Under the pieces are notes generated by a model. That model did not search any database, had not been told where the DNA came from, and was given only the letters and a program-made list of their open reading frames with translations. The translations under genes were made by a program, and so were the position numbers. From JAEUMD01 sp050250815 (GTDB lineage Bacteria > Pseudomonadota > Alphaproteobacteria > Rhizobiales > Hyphomicrobiaceae), in contig JBFWNY010000006.1 of assembly GCA_050250815.1 (NCBI GenBank), positions 62,001-126,000 of the forward strand: 64,000 nucleotides of DNA, read 5' to 3'. Within the stretch, counting starts at the first letter, position 1; every line of letters begins with the position of its first letter. Of this stretch, positions 51,997-61,343 are shown one piece after another.

Positions 51997-53310
51997 TCAA
52001 AGTACGAGCTGGCGTACGTCGCCGAGGAACTCGGCGAGGCGGCGCGTGAAGCGGGCGGCGAGCGCGCCATCGATGACGCGATGATCGTAGGAGACGCATA
52101 GCGGCAGCATCAGGCGCGGCACGAACTCCTTTCCGTTCCACTGCGGCTTCAGCGACGAGCGCACGACGCCTAGGATCGCGACCTCGGGCGCGTTGACGAC
52201 CGGCGTGAAGGCCGTGCCGCCGATGCCGCCCAGCGATGAGATAGAGAACGTGCCGCCGGAGATGTCGGCAGGTGTGATCTTGCCGTCGCGCATCTTGGCA
52301 GAGACCTCTCCCAGCTCCTTCGACAGCTCGATGATGCCCTTGGCGTTGACATCTTTGATGACGGGGACGACGAGCCCGTCGGGCGTGTCCACGGCGACGC
52401 CGATGTTGTAGTACTTCTTGTAGATCAGCGCGTCCTTGGCCGGATTGAGCGAGGCGTTGAACTCGGGGAACTCCTTGAGGCACGCCACCGAAGCCTTCAG
52501 CAGGAAGGCCAGCAGCGTGACGCGGTAGCCCTTTTCCTTGGCCTGCTTGTCGAGGCTCTTGCGATAGTCCTCGAGCTCGGTGACGTCGGCCTCGTCGGTA
52601 TGCGTGACGTGCGGGATATTGAGCCACGCGCGATGAAGGTGCGGGCCCGACAGCTTCTTCAGACGCGACAGCGGCTTCTCGTCCACGGGGCCGAACTTGG
52701 AGAAGTCCTGCGCCGGGATCTCGGGAATGCCGAAGCCCGCCGCCGCGGGCGCAGCCGCGGCCTTGCCGGCCACCGCGCGCTTGACGTCGTCGATTGTGAT
52801 GCGGCCCTTCTCGCCCGAACCAGTCAGGCGCTTCAGATCTACATCCAGCTCACGGGCAAGCCGGCGCACCGATGGGCTCGCGTGCGCATCGCCGAAGTCC
52901 ATCGGCGGCGGAATGGCGCGGCCCTTCATCGGCGCAACGTCGATGGCATCGCCGGGGCCCTTGGAGAGATCTGCGGCCGCCGCCGGAGCGGCGGAGGCGG
53001 CAACCGGTGCCGCGGGCGCCGGTTGTTCGCTGCGGCTTGCAGGTGCAGGCGGCGCTGCTGCAGCAGCGCCTGTACCACTCTCGAGCCTCAGGATAGGCAC
53101 GCCCTCGGAGACCTTGTCGCCGATCTTGATGAGCACCTCGACGACCTTGCCGGCGCCGGGGCTGGGCACGTCCATTGTCGCCTTGTCGCTCTCCAGCGTG
53201 ATAAGCGCGTCCTCGGCCTTCACCGTGTCGCCCGGCTTCACGAGAATTTCAATGACGGGCACGTTCTTGAAGTCGCCGATGTCGGGGACCTTCACGTCTT
53301 GGATGCTCAT
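51997..53310 (-). CDS. aceF: Pyruvate dehydrogenase complex, dihydrolipoyl acetyltransferase (E2)
   Basis: 437 residues. One lipoyl domain (2-75, Lys in ESDKATMDV), an Ala/Pro linker, a peripheral-subunit-binding domain (SPSVRRLARELDVDLKRL, about 141-158) and the acetyltransferase core with SYDHRVIDGALAARFTR near the C-terminus (catalytic His and Asp). With a single lipoyl domain it is of the short type that usually goes with a homodimeric E1. Its lipoyl domain shares 44 consecutive identical residues with that of lpdA. Confidence 0.95.
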   Translation of the reverse strand: MSIQDVKVPDIGDFKNVPVIEILVKPGDTVKAEDALITLESDKATMDVPSPGAGKVVEVLIKIGDKVSEGVPILRLESGTGAAAAAPPAPASRSEQPAPAAPVAASAAPAAAADLSKGPGDAIDVAPMKGRAIPPPMDFGDAHASPSVRRLARELDVDLKRLTGSGEKGRITIDDVKRAVAGKAAAAPAAAGFGIPEIPAQDFSKFGPVDEKPLSRLKKLSGPHLHRAWLNIPHVTHTDEADVTELEDYRKSLDKQAKEKGYRVTLLAFLLKASVACLKEFPEFNASLNPAKDALIYKKYYNIGVAVDTPDGLVVPVIKDVNAKGIIELSKELGEVSAKMRDGKITPADISGGTFSISSLGGIGGTAFTPVVNAPEVAILGVVRSSLKPQWNGKEFVPRLMLPLCVSYDHRVIDGALAARFTRRLAEFLGDVRQLVL

Positions 53311-53375
53311 TGTCTATTCCTCGGGGCGCGCGCACGCAGCAGGCGTCTTACAGGTTCAGTTGGCTGCAATCTCTA

Positions 53376-53456
53376 CCGTCATTTCCCGCGAAGGACCGGT
53401 CGCGCCGCTGGCTTCTTGCCGTTGCGTCTCCGGTTCCGCGCTGCGCGGGAATGACG
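53376..53456. repeat. Long imperfect palindromic element between aceE and aceF
   Basis: CGTCATTTCCCGCG near 53378-53391 faces CGCGGGAATGACG at 53444-53456, with partly complementary GGACCGG and CCGGTTCC inside. The arms match the widespread CGTCATTCCCGCG-type intergenic repeat. It occupies the middle of a 194-base gap within what should be a compact operon. Confidence 0.6.
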
Positions 53457-53504
53457 TCTCAAAATCTTGCGATGACAGTCCTGACGTTCGGATGGTGTGG
53501 CTCC

Positions 53505-56168
53505 TCACGCCGTTGCAGGGTCGGGCTTGTTGGGATCGATGCCGTACTTGCGCAGCGCTTCGGCCACGGTCCGCGACGGCACCTTGTTCTCCTCGGCTAG
53601 CGCCTTCAGTGCCGCCACGGCTACGAAGTTGCGATCGACTTCGAAGTGATGACGCAGGCGGCGGCGATAGTCGGAGCGGCCGAAGCCGTCGGTGCCCAGC
53701 GTTCGGTAGTTGGCGCGGACGTAGGGGCGGATCTGTTCGGCGAACATGCGCATGTAGTCGGTCGACGAGACCACCGGGCCATCGCCGCGCGCGGCAAGCT
53801 GCTCCGTCACGTAGGCGACCCTAGGCTTCTCCTCGGGGTTGAGCATGTTCCAGCGCTCGACGGCGGCCGCATCGCGGGCGAGCTCGGTGTAGCTCGTCAC
53901 GCTCCACACGTCGGCCGCGATGCCGAAGTCCTTCTCCAGTAGCTCCGCGCCGGCGAGCACTTCGCGCAGAATCGTGCCCGACCCCATCAGCTGCACGCGA
54001 TGGCCCTTGGCGCCGGCCGCTGCCGGACGCAGCAGGTACATGCCGCGCAGGATGCCGTCCTCGGCACCCGCCGGCATCGCCGGGTGCTCGTAGTTTTCGT
54101 TCATCACGGTGAGGTAGTAGAAGACGTCCTCCTGGTTCTCGACCATCCGCTTCAGGCCCTGCTGGACGATCACGGCGACCTCGTAGGCATAGGTCGGGTC
54201 GTAGGAGATACAGTTGGGGATGGTGGACGACAGGATGTGGCTGTGGCCGTCCTCGTGCTGGAGGCCCTCGCCGTTCAAGGTGGTACGGCCGGCGGTGCCG
54301 CCGATGAGGAAGCCGCGCGCACGGGAATCGCCGGCGGCCCAGGCGAGGTCGTGGATGCGCTGGAAGCCGAACATCGAGTAGTAGATGTAGAACGGAACCA
54401 TCGTCACGTTCGAGGTCGAGTAGCTGGTGGCTGCCGCGATCCAGCTCGACATGGCGCCGGCCTCGTTGATGCCCTCCTGGAGCATCTGACCGGACTTGTC
54501 CTCCTTGTAGTACATGAGCTGGTCGGCATCCTGCGGGCGGTAGAGCTGGCCGACCTGGGAGAAGATGCCGTACTGGCGGAACATGCCTTCCATGCCGAAC
54601 GTGCGGCTCTCGTCGGGGACGATGGGCACGACACGCGGCCCGATCTGCTTGTCGCGCAGCAGCGTGTTGAGTACGCGCACAAAGGCCATGGTCGTCGAAA
54701 TCTCTCGCCCCTCGCCGGTCGCCTCGAGCTGCGCCTTGAAGGTTTCGAGCGGCGGCGCCTTCAGCTGCTCTTCGGCGCGCCGGCGCCGTGACGGCAGGTA
54801 GCCGCCGAGCGCCTTGCGCCGCTCGCGCAGGTACTGCATCTCGGGCGAGCTTTCGGGCAGGCGGACGAGTTCGAGGTTCTTCACCTGCTCGTCGGTCAGC
54901 GAGACGTTGAAGCGATCACGGAACTTGAGCAGAGGCTCGTGGCCCATCTTCTTGGCCTGATGCGCGATCATCTGGCCTTCGCCGGCTTCGCCCATGCCGT
55001 AGCCCTTGACCGTCTTGGCGAGGATCACCGTCGGCTGGCCCTGATGGTCCACGGCGGCCTTGTAGGCCGAATAGACCTTGACCGCATCGTGCCCGCCGCG
55101 CGTCAGCGACCAGATCTTCTCGTCCGACCAGTCGGCGACCATCGCCGCGGTCTCCGGATAGCGGCCGAAGAAGTTCTTGCGGATGTAGGCGCCGTTCTTC
55201 GACTTGAAGTCCTGGTACTCGCCGTCGACGCATTCCTCCATCAGCTGGCGCAGGCGGCCGGAATGGTCCTTGGCCAGCAGCTCGTCCCAAGTCGAGCCCC
55301 AGACCACCTTGATAACGTTCCAGCCTGAGCCGCGGAAGTCGCCTTCGAGCTCCTGGATGATCTTGCTGTTGCCGCGCACCGGCCCGTCGAGGCGCTGCAG
55401 GTTGCAGTTGATGACGAAGATGAGGTTGTCGAGCTTCTCGCGGCCGGCGAGACCGATGGCGCCGAGGCTCTCGGGTTCATCCATCTCGCCGTCGCCGCAG
55501 AACACCCAGACATGACGGTTCGATGTGTCGGCAAGACCGCGGCCGTGCAGATACTTCAGGAACCGCGCCTGATAGATCGCCATCAGCGGACCAAGGCCCA
55601 TCGACACGGTGGGGAACTGCCAGAAGTCCGGCATCAGCCACGGATGCGGGTAGGAGGACACGCCCTTGCCGTCCACCTCTTGGCGGAAGTTGACGATCTG
55701 GTCCTCGCTGAGACGCCCCTCGAGGAAGGCGCGCGCATAGATGCCGGGTGCCGAGTGGCCCTGCACGAACAGCAGGTCGCCGCCGTGGCCGTCATGCGGG
55801 GCGTTCCAGAAGTGCGTGAAGCCGGTGGCATAGAGCGTCGCCGCCGACTGGAACGATGCGATGTGGCCGCCAAGCTCGGAGCTCACCTTGTTGGCCTTGA
55901 GTACGATCGCTGCCGCGTTCCAGCGGATCGCCGCGCGCACCTTGTTCTCGAGCACGCGGTCACCTGGATAGGGCGGCTGCTCGTCAGGCGAGATCGTGTT
56001 GATGTAGGCCGTGTTGGCCGCGAACGGCAGATGTGCGCCCGATCGCCGTGCCGCAGCAACAACCTCCTCCAGGATGTCGTCGGCCTGGCCTGTCCCCTCG
56101 AATGCGATCACGGAGTTGATCGCATCGACCCACTCCTTGCGCTCCTGCACGTCGTCCAGCTTCGTCAT
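53505..56168 (-). CDS. aceE: Pyruvate dehydrogenase E1 component, homodimeric
   Basis: 887 residues, the size of the single-chain AceE. The thiamine-diphosphate motif is GDGEMDEPES with the matching downstream NCNLQRLDGPVRGN; HSAPGIYARAFLEGRL and the C-terminal transketolase-like domain (GTDGFGRSDYR) agree. It decarboxylates pyruvate and acetylates E2. Many Rhizobiales instead use the heterodimeric PdhA/PdhB, so this type may be an additional or acquired complex. ATG 56168 (MTKLDDVQE) has GAGG 7 bases upstream; the longer frame from 56273 is not used. Confidence 0.96.
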   Translation of the reverse strand: MTKLDDVQERKEWVDAINSVIAFEGTGQADDILEEVVAAARRSGAHLPFAANTAYINTISPDEQPPYPGDRVLENKVRAAIRWNAAAIVLKANKVSSELGGHIASFQSAATLYATGFTHFWNAPHDGHGGDLLFVQGHSAPGIYARAFLEGRLSEDQIVNFRQEVDGKGVSSYPHPWLMPDFWQFPTVSMGLGPLMAIYQARFLKYLHGRGLADTSNRHVWVFCGDGEMDEPESLGAIGLAGREKLDNLIFVINCNLQRLDGPVRGNSKIIQELEGDFRGSGWNVIKVVWGSTWDELLAKDHSGRLRQLMEECVDGEYQDFKSKNGAYIRKNFFGRYPETAAMVADWSDEKIWSLTRGGHDAVKVYSAYKAAVDHQGQPTVILAKTVKGYGMGEAGEGQMIAHQAKKMGHEPLLKFRDRFNVSLTDEQVKNLELVRLPESSPEMQYLRERRKALGGYLPSRRRRAEEQLKAPPLETFKAQLEATGEGREISTTMAFVRVLNTLLRDKQIGPRVVPIVPDESRTFGMEGMFRQYGIFSQVGQLYRPQDADQLMYYKEDKSGQMLQEGINEAGAMSSWIAAATSYSTSNVTMVPFYIYYSMFGFQRIHDLAWAAGDSRARGFLIGGTAGRTTLNGEGLQHEDGHSHILSSTIPNCISYDPTYAYEVAVIVQQGLKRMVENQEDVFYYLTVMNENYEHPAMPAGAEDGILRGMYLLRPAAAGAKGHRVQLMGSGTILREVLAGAELLEKDFGIAADVWSVTSYTELARDAAAVERWNMLNPEEKPRVAYVTEQLAARGDGPVVSSTDYMRMFAEQIRPYVRANYRTLGTDGFGRSDYRRRLRHHFEVDRNFVAVAALKALAEENKVPSRTVAEALRKYGIDPNKPDPATA

Positions 56169-56309
56169 CGGATGCCTCGAAGGTTGGGGGCCACGGTCAC
56201 GCTGCTCAGACTGGGTGCTGGCAGCGTGAGGCGGTAACCCGGATCGTAAACATTTCAAACGAGTGGGCGCCACCCCTCCGGTCGGCTACCCGGTCCCGTT
56301 TGCGAGCGG

Positions 56310-57920
56310 CTACTTGGTGATGATCTCCGGACCCATCAGCGCGTAGGGCAGCCACGTCGACATGATGGGAACGTAGGTCACGAGGATGAGGAAGATGAAC
56401 AGCACGGTCACGAACGGCATCGCCGCTTTCACGACTTGCACGAGGTTCATGCCGGTGATGCCCGATGTCACGAACAGGTTGAGGCCGATCGGCGGCGTGA
56501 TCATGCCGATCTCCATGTTCACCACCATGATGATGCCCAGGTGAATCGGATCGACGCCCAGCTCCAGCGCAATGGGGAAGACGACCGGGGCCACGATGAG
56601 CAGGAGGCCCGACGGTTCCATGAACTGCCCGCCCAGAAGCAGCAGCAGGTTCACAGCAATAAGGAACGTGAACCAGTTGAAGCCCATCGAGAGCATCCAC
56701 TGCGTGATCGCGTCGGGAATACGTTCCGATGTCAGGACGTGAGCGAAGAGCAAAGCATTCACGATGATGAACATGAGCATGATGATGGTCTTGGAGCTGT
56801 CCACCATCACCTTGTGCGTGTCGGCGTGGAACATCGCGGGCACGAACTTCCGCACGATGAGCCAAAGATTGGCGCCCCACACCGGCAGGCCGCGGGCGAG
56901 TGTTCCCGGCAGCCCCGCGAGGCCGAACTCGGGCCCGCGGATCATTGGGTAGGCGATCATGATGAGGAGACTCAGCACTGCGCCGATCGTCGCCCGTGTG
57001 CCCAAAGGCGTGGCGCTGATGAAGAAGAACGACAGGATCAGCCAGACGAGATAGAAGGCCACGGCATAGACGGTCGCCGAGAAGCCGACGCGCGTGCGCT
57101 TGTCGATGCTCTCGGGCAGCCAGCGGACGTCCTTGAGCGGGCCCATGTCGCGGTAGACGAACAGCGCCACGAGGGCGGAGTACACCGCGGCGACAGCCGC
57201 AGCCTCGGTCGGCGTGAAGACGCCGCCGTAGATGCCACCGATGATGATGATGATCAGGAACAGGCCCCAGGCCGCGTCTTTGCCGGCGTTGAGAAACTCG
57301 TGGAAGCCCTGCCATTCGCCAGCCGGCAGGTTCTTGTAGCGGGCCATGAAGTAGATCGCGATCATCAACATCAGGCCGGCGACCAGGCCGGGGATGACAC
57401 CGGCGAGGAACATGCGGCCCACCGACACGTCGGTGGCGGCCGCGTAGACCACCATCACGATCGAGGGCGGGATGAGGATGCCCAGCGTGCCGGCATTGCA
57501 GATGACGCCTGCCGCGAACTCCTTGGAGTAGCCCACCTGCCGCATGCCGGCGATGGCGATGGTGCCGATGGCGACGACCGTTGCTGGCGAAGAACCCGAG
57601 AGCGCCGCGAACAGCATGCAGGCGAGCACGCCGGCGATGGCGAGTCCGCCGCGGAAGTGTCCCACCGCCGCGATGGCGAAGCGGATGATTCGCCGCGCGA
57701 CGCCGCCGGTCGACATGAAGGCGGAGGCGAGGATGAAGAAGGGAATCGCGAGCAGCGTGTAGTTCTGCGAGCTGTTGAGCAGCTGCAGCGCCACCGACGA
57801 CATCGAGTCCGAGGAGAAGAAGGCGATGATGATGATGCTCGACAGGCCGAGTGCCACGGCGATCGGAACGCCGAGGAACAACAGGACCATCACGAGTACG
57901 AACAGAATACCGGCTTCCAT
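56310..57920 (-). CDS. dctM: TRAP transporter large permease DctM
   Basis: 536 residues, about twelve to fourteen membrane helices. Typical DctM features: VALGLSSIIIIAFF, GVIPGLVAGLMLMIAIY, the extended loop near 330-390 that makes it longer than the usual 430 residues, and PPIGLNLFVTSGITGM near the end. With DctQ it forms the Na+-driven channel part that takes substrate from DctP. The stop is about 140 bases upstream of aceE on the same strand. Confidence 0.93.
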   Translation of the reverse strand: MEAGILFVLVMVLLFLGVPIAVALGLSSIIIIAFFSSDSMSSVALQLLNSSQNYTLLAIPFFILASAFMSTGGVARRIIRFAIAAVGHFRGGLAIAGVLACMLFAALSGSSPATVVAIGTIAIAGMRQVGYSKEFAAGVICNAGTLGILIPPSIVMVVYAAATDVSVGRMFLAGVIPGLVAGLMLMIAIYFMARYKNLPAGEWQGFHEFLNAGKDAAWGLFLIIIIIGGIYGGVFTPTEAAAVAAVYSALVALFVYRDMGPLKDVRWLPESIDKRTRVGFSATVYAVAFYLVWLILSFFFISATPLGTRATIGAVLSLLIMIAYPMIRGPEFGLAGLPGTLARGLPVWGANLWLIVRKFVPAMFHADTHKVMVDSSKTIIMLMFIIVNALLFAHVLTSERIPDAITQWMLSMGFNWFTFLIAVNLLLLLGGQFMEPSGLLLIVAPVVFPIALELGVDPIHLGIIMVVNMEIGMITPPIGLNLFVTSGITGMNLVQVVKAAMPFVTVLFIFLILVTYVPIMSTWLPYALMGPEIITK

Positions 57921-57979
57921 GGCGGCGTTTCCCCTGCCGCGCGGCCTGTGGCGGCGCAGCGCAAGCGTTTATTGCGAAA

Positions 57980-58603
57980 TCAATCTTTGAGGGCGTCTTT
58001 GTTCTCGGCCACCAGCTCCTCGGCCTCGTGGCTCGCGACGATCGTCTCGCGCTTGCCGCGGAGGATGTCGATCATCGCTTCGGCCGAGCGGAAGGCGAAC
58101 AAGGCCAGTCCGAGTGGAAGCATGATGTAGGCGACCCAGCGGTGGACGCGTTCCTGCTTGATGCCGAAAATTTCGCGAATGAAATCGGGATAGAGCAGAT
58201 CGTCCAGGCCGATGCCGATCTTGTACATCTTCTGCCAATATTCGATGGCGCCGCCCTTGGTGCTGGCGCCGAGCGTCTGCAGCCAATCTGCGCTGAGCAG
58301 AACGACTCCGTATAGGATGCAGCACAGCGCGCCGAACACGGCGGTGGCGCGGAATACAGGTTTGGGGAACAGCCGCACGAAGGCATCGACGCCCAGGTGC
58401 GATCCCATCTTGATGCCGTAACTCATGCCGAACAGGATCATCCACGCAAAGAGCACGCGGGTGAGTTCGAGCGCGCCGCCCCAGCCGGAATTGAAGACGT
58501 AGCGCGCGATGACCTGAGTGAACGAGATGATGGTGATCGCTGCCAGCAACAGCGCGAGGATCGACTCCTCGATCCGCGTAACGCGGCTCGACACGTTCTG
58601 CAT
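57980..58603 (-). CDS. dctQ: TRAP transporter small permease DctQ
   Basis: 207 residues with four membrane helices and the conserved RYVFNSGWGGALELTRVLFA segment (in part) near residues 30-48, then GSHLGVDAF. An inserted amphipathic region lies between helices III and IV (about 105-150). GGGGAGG precedes ATG 58603 by 6 bases; a start at 58651 would add 16 residues. It lies between dctP and dctM, 59 bases before the latter. Confidence 0.9.
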   Translation of the reverse strand: MQNVSSRVTRIEESILALLLAAITIISFTQVIARYVFNSGWGGALELTRVLFAWMILFGMSYGIKMGSHLGVDAFVRLFPKPVFRATAVFGALCCILYGVVLLSADWLQTLGASTKGGAIEYWQKMYKIGIGLDDLLYPDFIREIFGIKQERVHRWVAYIMLPLGLALFAFRSAEAMIDILRGKRETIVASHEAEELVAENKDALKD

Positions 58604-58692
58604 TATGTCCTCCCCGCCGCCCGCATTCTGACGTGCGCTGGCGGCTTGCAATGAAACGGCGGGGAAGCTTGTTGCTTCCCCGCCGCATTGGC

Positions 58693-59697
58693 TCAGTTGT
58701 TGGCGGAGACGGCTGCGTCGATGAGGCCCTTGCCGATGTCCTTCTCGAACTTCGACCAGACGGGCTTCATAACGTCCACCCAGGCCTTGCGCTGCTCGGG
58801 CGTCAGCTCACGCACCTTGCCGTTGGCCTTGATGATGTTCGCGCGGTTGGCGCTCTCCTGCTTGCCGACGCTGTCGTTGGCCGCCGCGGTCACTTCCGCG
58901 GCGATCTTCAGGAACTGCTCTTTCACGTCAGGCTTCAGGCTGTCGAGGAATTCCTTGGTCGTAACCAGCAGGTAGGCGAGCAACTGGTGGTTCGTCTCCG
59001 TGATGCCGTCCTGCACCTCGAAGAACTTCTGCGTGTAGATGTTGGACCAGGTGTTTTCCTGGCCATCGACGACGCCGGTTTGCAGCGCGCCGTACACTTC
59101 CTTGAATGCGAGCTTCTGGGCGTTGGCGCCCATGGCCTCGATCATTGCAACGGCGACATCGGAGGTCTGAACGCGGAACTTGAGGCCCTTTGCGTCGGTC
59201 GGTGCGAGCAGCGGCACCTTGGCCGAGAACTGCTTCAGACCTGACGTCCAGTAGCCCAGGCCGACATAGCCCTTCTCCAGCATCGCCGGGTCAGAGAGCA
59301 GTGCCGTGCCGTCCTTGCTCGCGTAGAACGTGTCGACCGCCTTCAGATCCTTGAACAGGAACGGCAGGTCGAACAGGCGGTACTTGAGCGTGTAGGCCTC
59401 GAACTTCGACAGCGATGGCGCGGCGAGCTGTACGTCACCCAGCAGCAGGGCCTCCATGACCTTGTCGTCGTCGTAGAGCGTCGAGTTGGCGAAGACCTCC
59501 ATGCAGGCCTTGCCGTTCATCTCGTCGTTGACGCGCTTGGCGAACAGCGTCGCCGCGTCGCCTTTGGGATGGCCGGTCGCCTTCACCACGTGACTGAATT
59601 TGATGACCACCTCGCCCTTGTCGCAGTTGGCAAAGGCCGGCGTTCCGGCCACCAGGGCGACGCTGCCGACGAGCGCGGTGAGTAGGGACTTCCGCAT
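58693..59697 (-). CDS. dctP: TRAP transporter substrate-binding protein DctP
   Basis: 334 residues. Signal peptide MRKSLLTALVGSVALVAG..FA with cleavage near residue 23; the DctP fold shows KFSHVVKATGHPKGDAA, the FDLPFLFKD hinge, LKFRVQTSDV with the substrate-carboxylate Arg, and GALQTGVVDGQENTWSN. Periplasmic binder of C4-dicarboxylates is the best guess because DctB/DctD and a sigma-54 promoter accompany it. GGAGG sits just before ATG 59697. Confidence 0.93.
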   Translation of the reverse strand: MRKSLLTALVGSVALVAGTPAFANCDKGEVVIKFSHVVKATGHPKGDAATLFAKRVNDEMNGKACMEVFANSTLYDDDKVMEALLLGDVQLAAPSLSKFEAYTLKYRLFDLPFLFKDLKAVDTFYASKDGTALLSDPAMLEKGYVGLGYWTSGLKQFSAKVPLLAPTDAKGLKFRVQTSDVAVAMIEAMGANAQKLAFKEVYGALQTGVVDGQENTWSNIYTQKFFEVQDGITETNHQLLAYLLVTTKEFLDSLKPDVKEQFLKIAAEVTAAANDSVGKQESANRANIIKANGKVRELTPEQRKAWVDVMKPVWSKFEKDIGKGLIDAAVSANN

Positions 59698-59781
59698 TAG
59701 GCTTCCTCCGGGATGATTGGGCGTGACCACGTTCGGCTTTCTCACTAGGGAGCCGGGCCACATCCTTGACGATACGTTAAT

Positions 59782-59797
59782 AGCAACCGCCATGCCA
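59782..59797 (-). promoter_or_regulatory. Sigma-54 (-24/-12) promoter of dctPQM
   Basis: Minus strand TGGCATGGCGGTTGCT fits the consensus TGGCAC-N5-TTGCA/T with the invariant GG and GC separated by 10 bases. The expected start point is near 59770, giving a leader of about 73 bases before dctP. The neighbouring DctD protein has the GAFTGA loop needed to activate exactly this kind of promoter. Confidence 0.85.
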
Positions 59798-59853
59798 CCG
59801 TCGATCGAGCCGTCAGACTTTTTCTGAGCCGGCCATCAAATCTCTGATCTGAC

Positions 59854-59865
59854 GCGAATATTCGC
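59854..59865. promoter_or_regulatory. Candidate DctD enhancer palindrome
   Basis: The perfect 12-base palindrome GCGAATATTCGC is centred about 90 bases upstream of the predicted transcription start, the usual distance for a sigma-54 activator site. A second weaker inverted repeat, CTGT-N6-ACAG, lies beside it at 59866-59879. Assignment to DctD is by position only. Confidence 0.5.
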
Positions 59866-59984
59866 CTGTCGCGATACAGTCTAGAAGAGCCTTTCGGCCT
59901 GCCTCGGACACGGGCGATGTGTGGTTCTCCACCCACCCGGTGATGGCGATGTTCCGGCCGCGACCCATGCCGGGGCGCGGCGCC

Positions 59985-61343
59985 TCAGCCCTCGTCGTCG
60001 TCCCCGGGCGGACGGGCGAGTTCGTGGCGACGCATCTTCTCGTAGAGCGTCTTGCGCGAGATGCCGAGCGCCTCGTAGGTCGCTTTCATGGTGCCGCAGC
60101 GGGCCAGCGTTTCGGCGATGATCTGTCGCTCGACTTGGGCAAGCTGGTCGCTCAGCGGCAGCGCCCCCGCTGCCAGGTCATTTTGCGATGGCTCCGCGGA
60201 TTCCAGTCCATCCGAACCGAGGCCAAGTGCAAATCGCAGGGCCGCGTTCTGCAGTTCGCGAACATTGCCGGGCCAGTCCCTCGTGACAAGCCGGGCCAGT
60301 GCGGCGGGTTCCACAGGCACCGGTTCGCGCTTGCAGCGGGCGGCGGCCTGCTCGGCGAAGTGCTGGAACAGCAGCGGGATGTCGTCACGCCGCTCACGCA
60401 ACGGCGGTATCGTCAGCTTCAGCACGTTGAGCCGGTAATAGAGGTCCTCGCGGAACGTGCCCCTGTCGGAGGCGTCGCGCAGGTCCTCCTTGGTTGCGGC
60501 GATGACCCGGACGTCGATCGACCGCTCATCGTTGGCGCCGAGGCGGACGATGGTCCGGTCCTGGAGCACGCGCAGCAGCTTGATCTGCAGCTCGAGTGGC
60601 ATGCTCTCGATTTCGTCGAGGAACAGCGTGCCGCCGCTCGCGTATTCGAGCTTGCCGATGCGCGTCTTGGTGGCGCCTGTGAAGGCGCCCGCCTCGTGGC
60701 CGAAAAGCTCGCTCTCAATCACGGTTTCCGGCAGCGCGCCGCAATTGATGGGCACGAAGCGGCCGCCGGTGCGAGGCCCCGCCTCATGGAGTGCCCGCGC
60801 CACCAGCTCCTTGCCCGTACCGGTCTCGCCGAATACGAGAACATCCACGTCCGTTGCCGCGAAGCTCGCGATTTGCGTACGCAGGCGCTTTATGGCGGGC
60901 GTTCGGCCGATGATCGTCTGTTCCAATCCGGTCCGCTGCGCGAGTGCGGCCTTCAGATCTCGGTTCTCGAGCACGAGGCGGCGCTTTTCAATTGCGCGGC
61001 TCGCGGCATCGGCCAGCCGCTCTGTCGAGAACGGCTTTTCGATAAAGTCGTAGGCCCCGGCGCGGATGGCGTCGATCGCCATGGGGATGTCGCCGTGCCC
61101 TGTGACGAGAATGACGGGGATCTCGGGGTCTATCGCCAGTATGCGCTTCATGAGGGCAAGACCGTCGATGCGCGGCATCTTGATGTCGCTGACGACGACA
61201 CCGGAAAACGACCGGGAGAGGTTGGTGAGCGCCTCGATCCCATCGGCATGGTCACTGACGGCAAAGCCCGCCAGCTCCAGCCCCTGGGCCGTCGCGGTCC
61301 TCAGATGAAGCTCGTCGTCGATGAGCAGTACGGGGCCGGTCAT
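59985..61343 (-). CDS. dctD: Sigma-54-dependent response regulator DctD
   Basis: 452 residues. Receiver domain with phospho-acceptor Asp53 (VVVSDIKMP) and Lys in FIEKPFS; AAA+ domain with Walker A GETGTGKE (near 170), the sigma-54 contact loop GAFTGA (near 217) and Walker B GGTLFLDEIE; C-terminal Fis-type helix-turn-helix (about 405-440, ending EALGISRKTLYEKMRRHEL). It activates the dctPQM promoter when phosphorylated by DctB. Its stop codon region lies about 290 bases from the divergently regulated but same-strand dctP start; dctB overlaps it by 4 bases. Confidence 0.94.
   Translation of the reverse strand: MTGPVLLIDDELHLRTATAQGLELAGFAVSDHADGIEALTNLSRSFSGVVVSDIKMPRIDGLALMKRILAIDPEIPVILVTGHGDIPMAIDAIRAGAYDFIEKPFSTERLADAASRAIEKRRLVLENRDLKAALAQRTGLEQTIIGRTPAIKRLRTQIASFAATDVDVLVFGETGTGKELVARALHEAGPRTGGRFVPINCGALPETVIESELFGHEAGAFTGATKTRIGKLEYASGGTLFLDEIESMPLELQIKLLRVLQDRTIVRLGANDERSIDVRVIAATKEDLRDASDRGTFREDLYYRLNVLKLTIPPLRERRDDIPLLFQHFAEQAAARCKREPVPVEPAALARLVTRDWPGNVRELQNAALRFALGLGSDGLESAEPSQNDLAAGALPLSDQLAQVERQIIAETLARCGTMKATYEALGISRKTLYEKMRRHELARPPGDDDEG

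Noticed and set aside
56436..58130. 564-residue open frame antisense to dctM
   Set aside because: His/Asp/Glu/Arg-rich shadow; dctM is certain.
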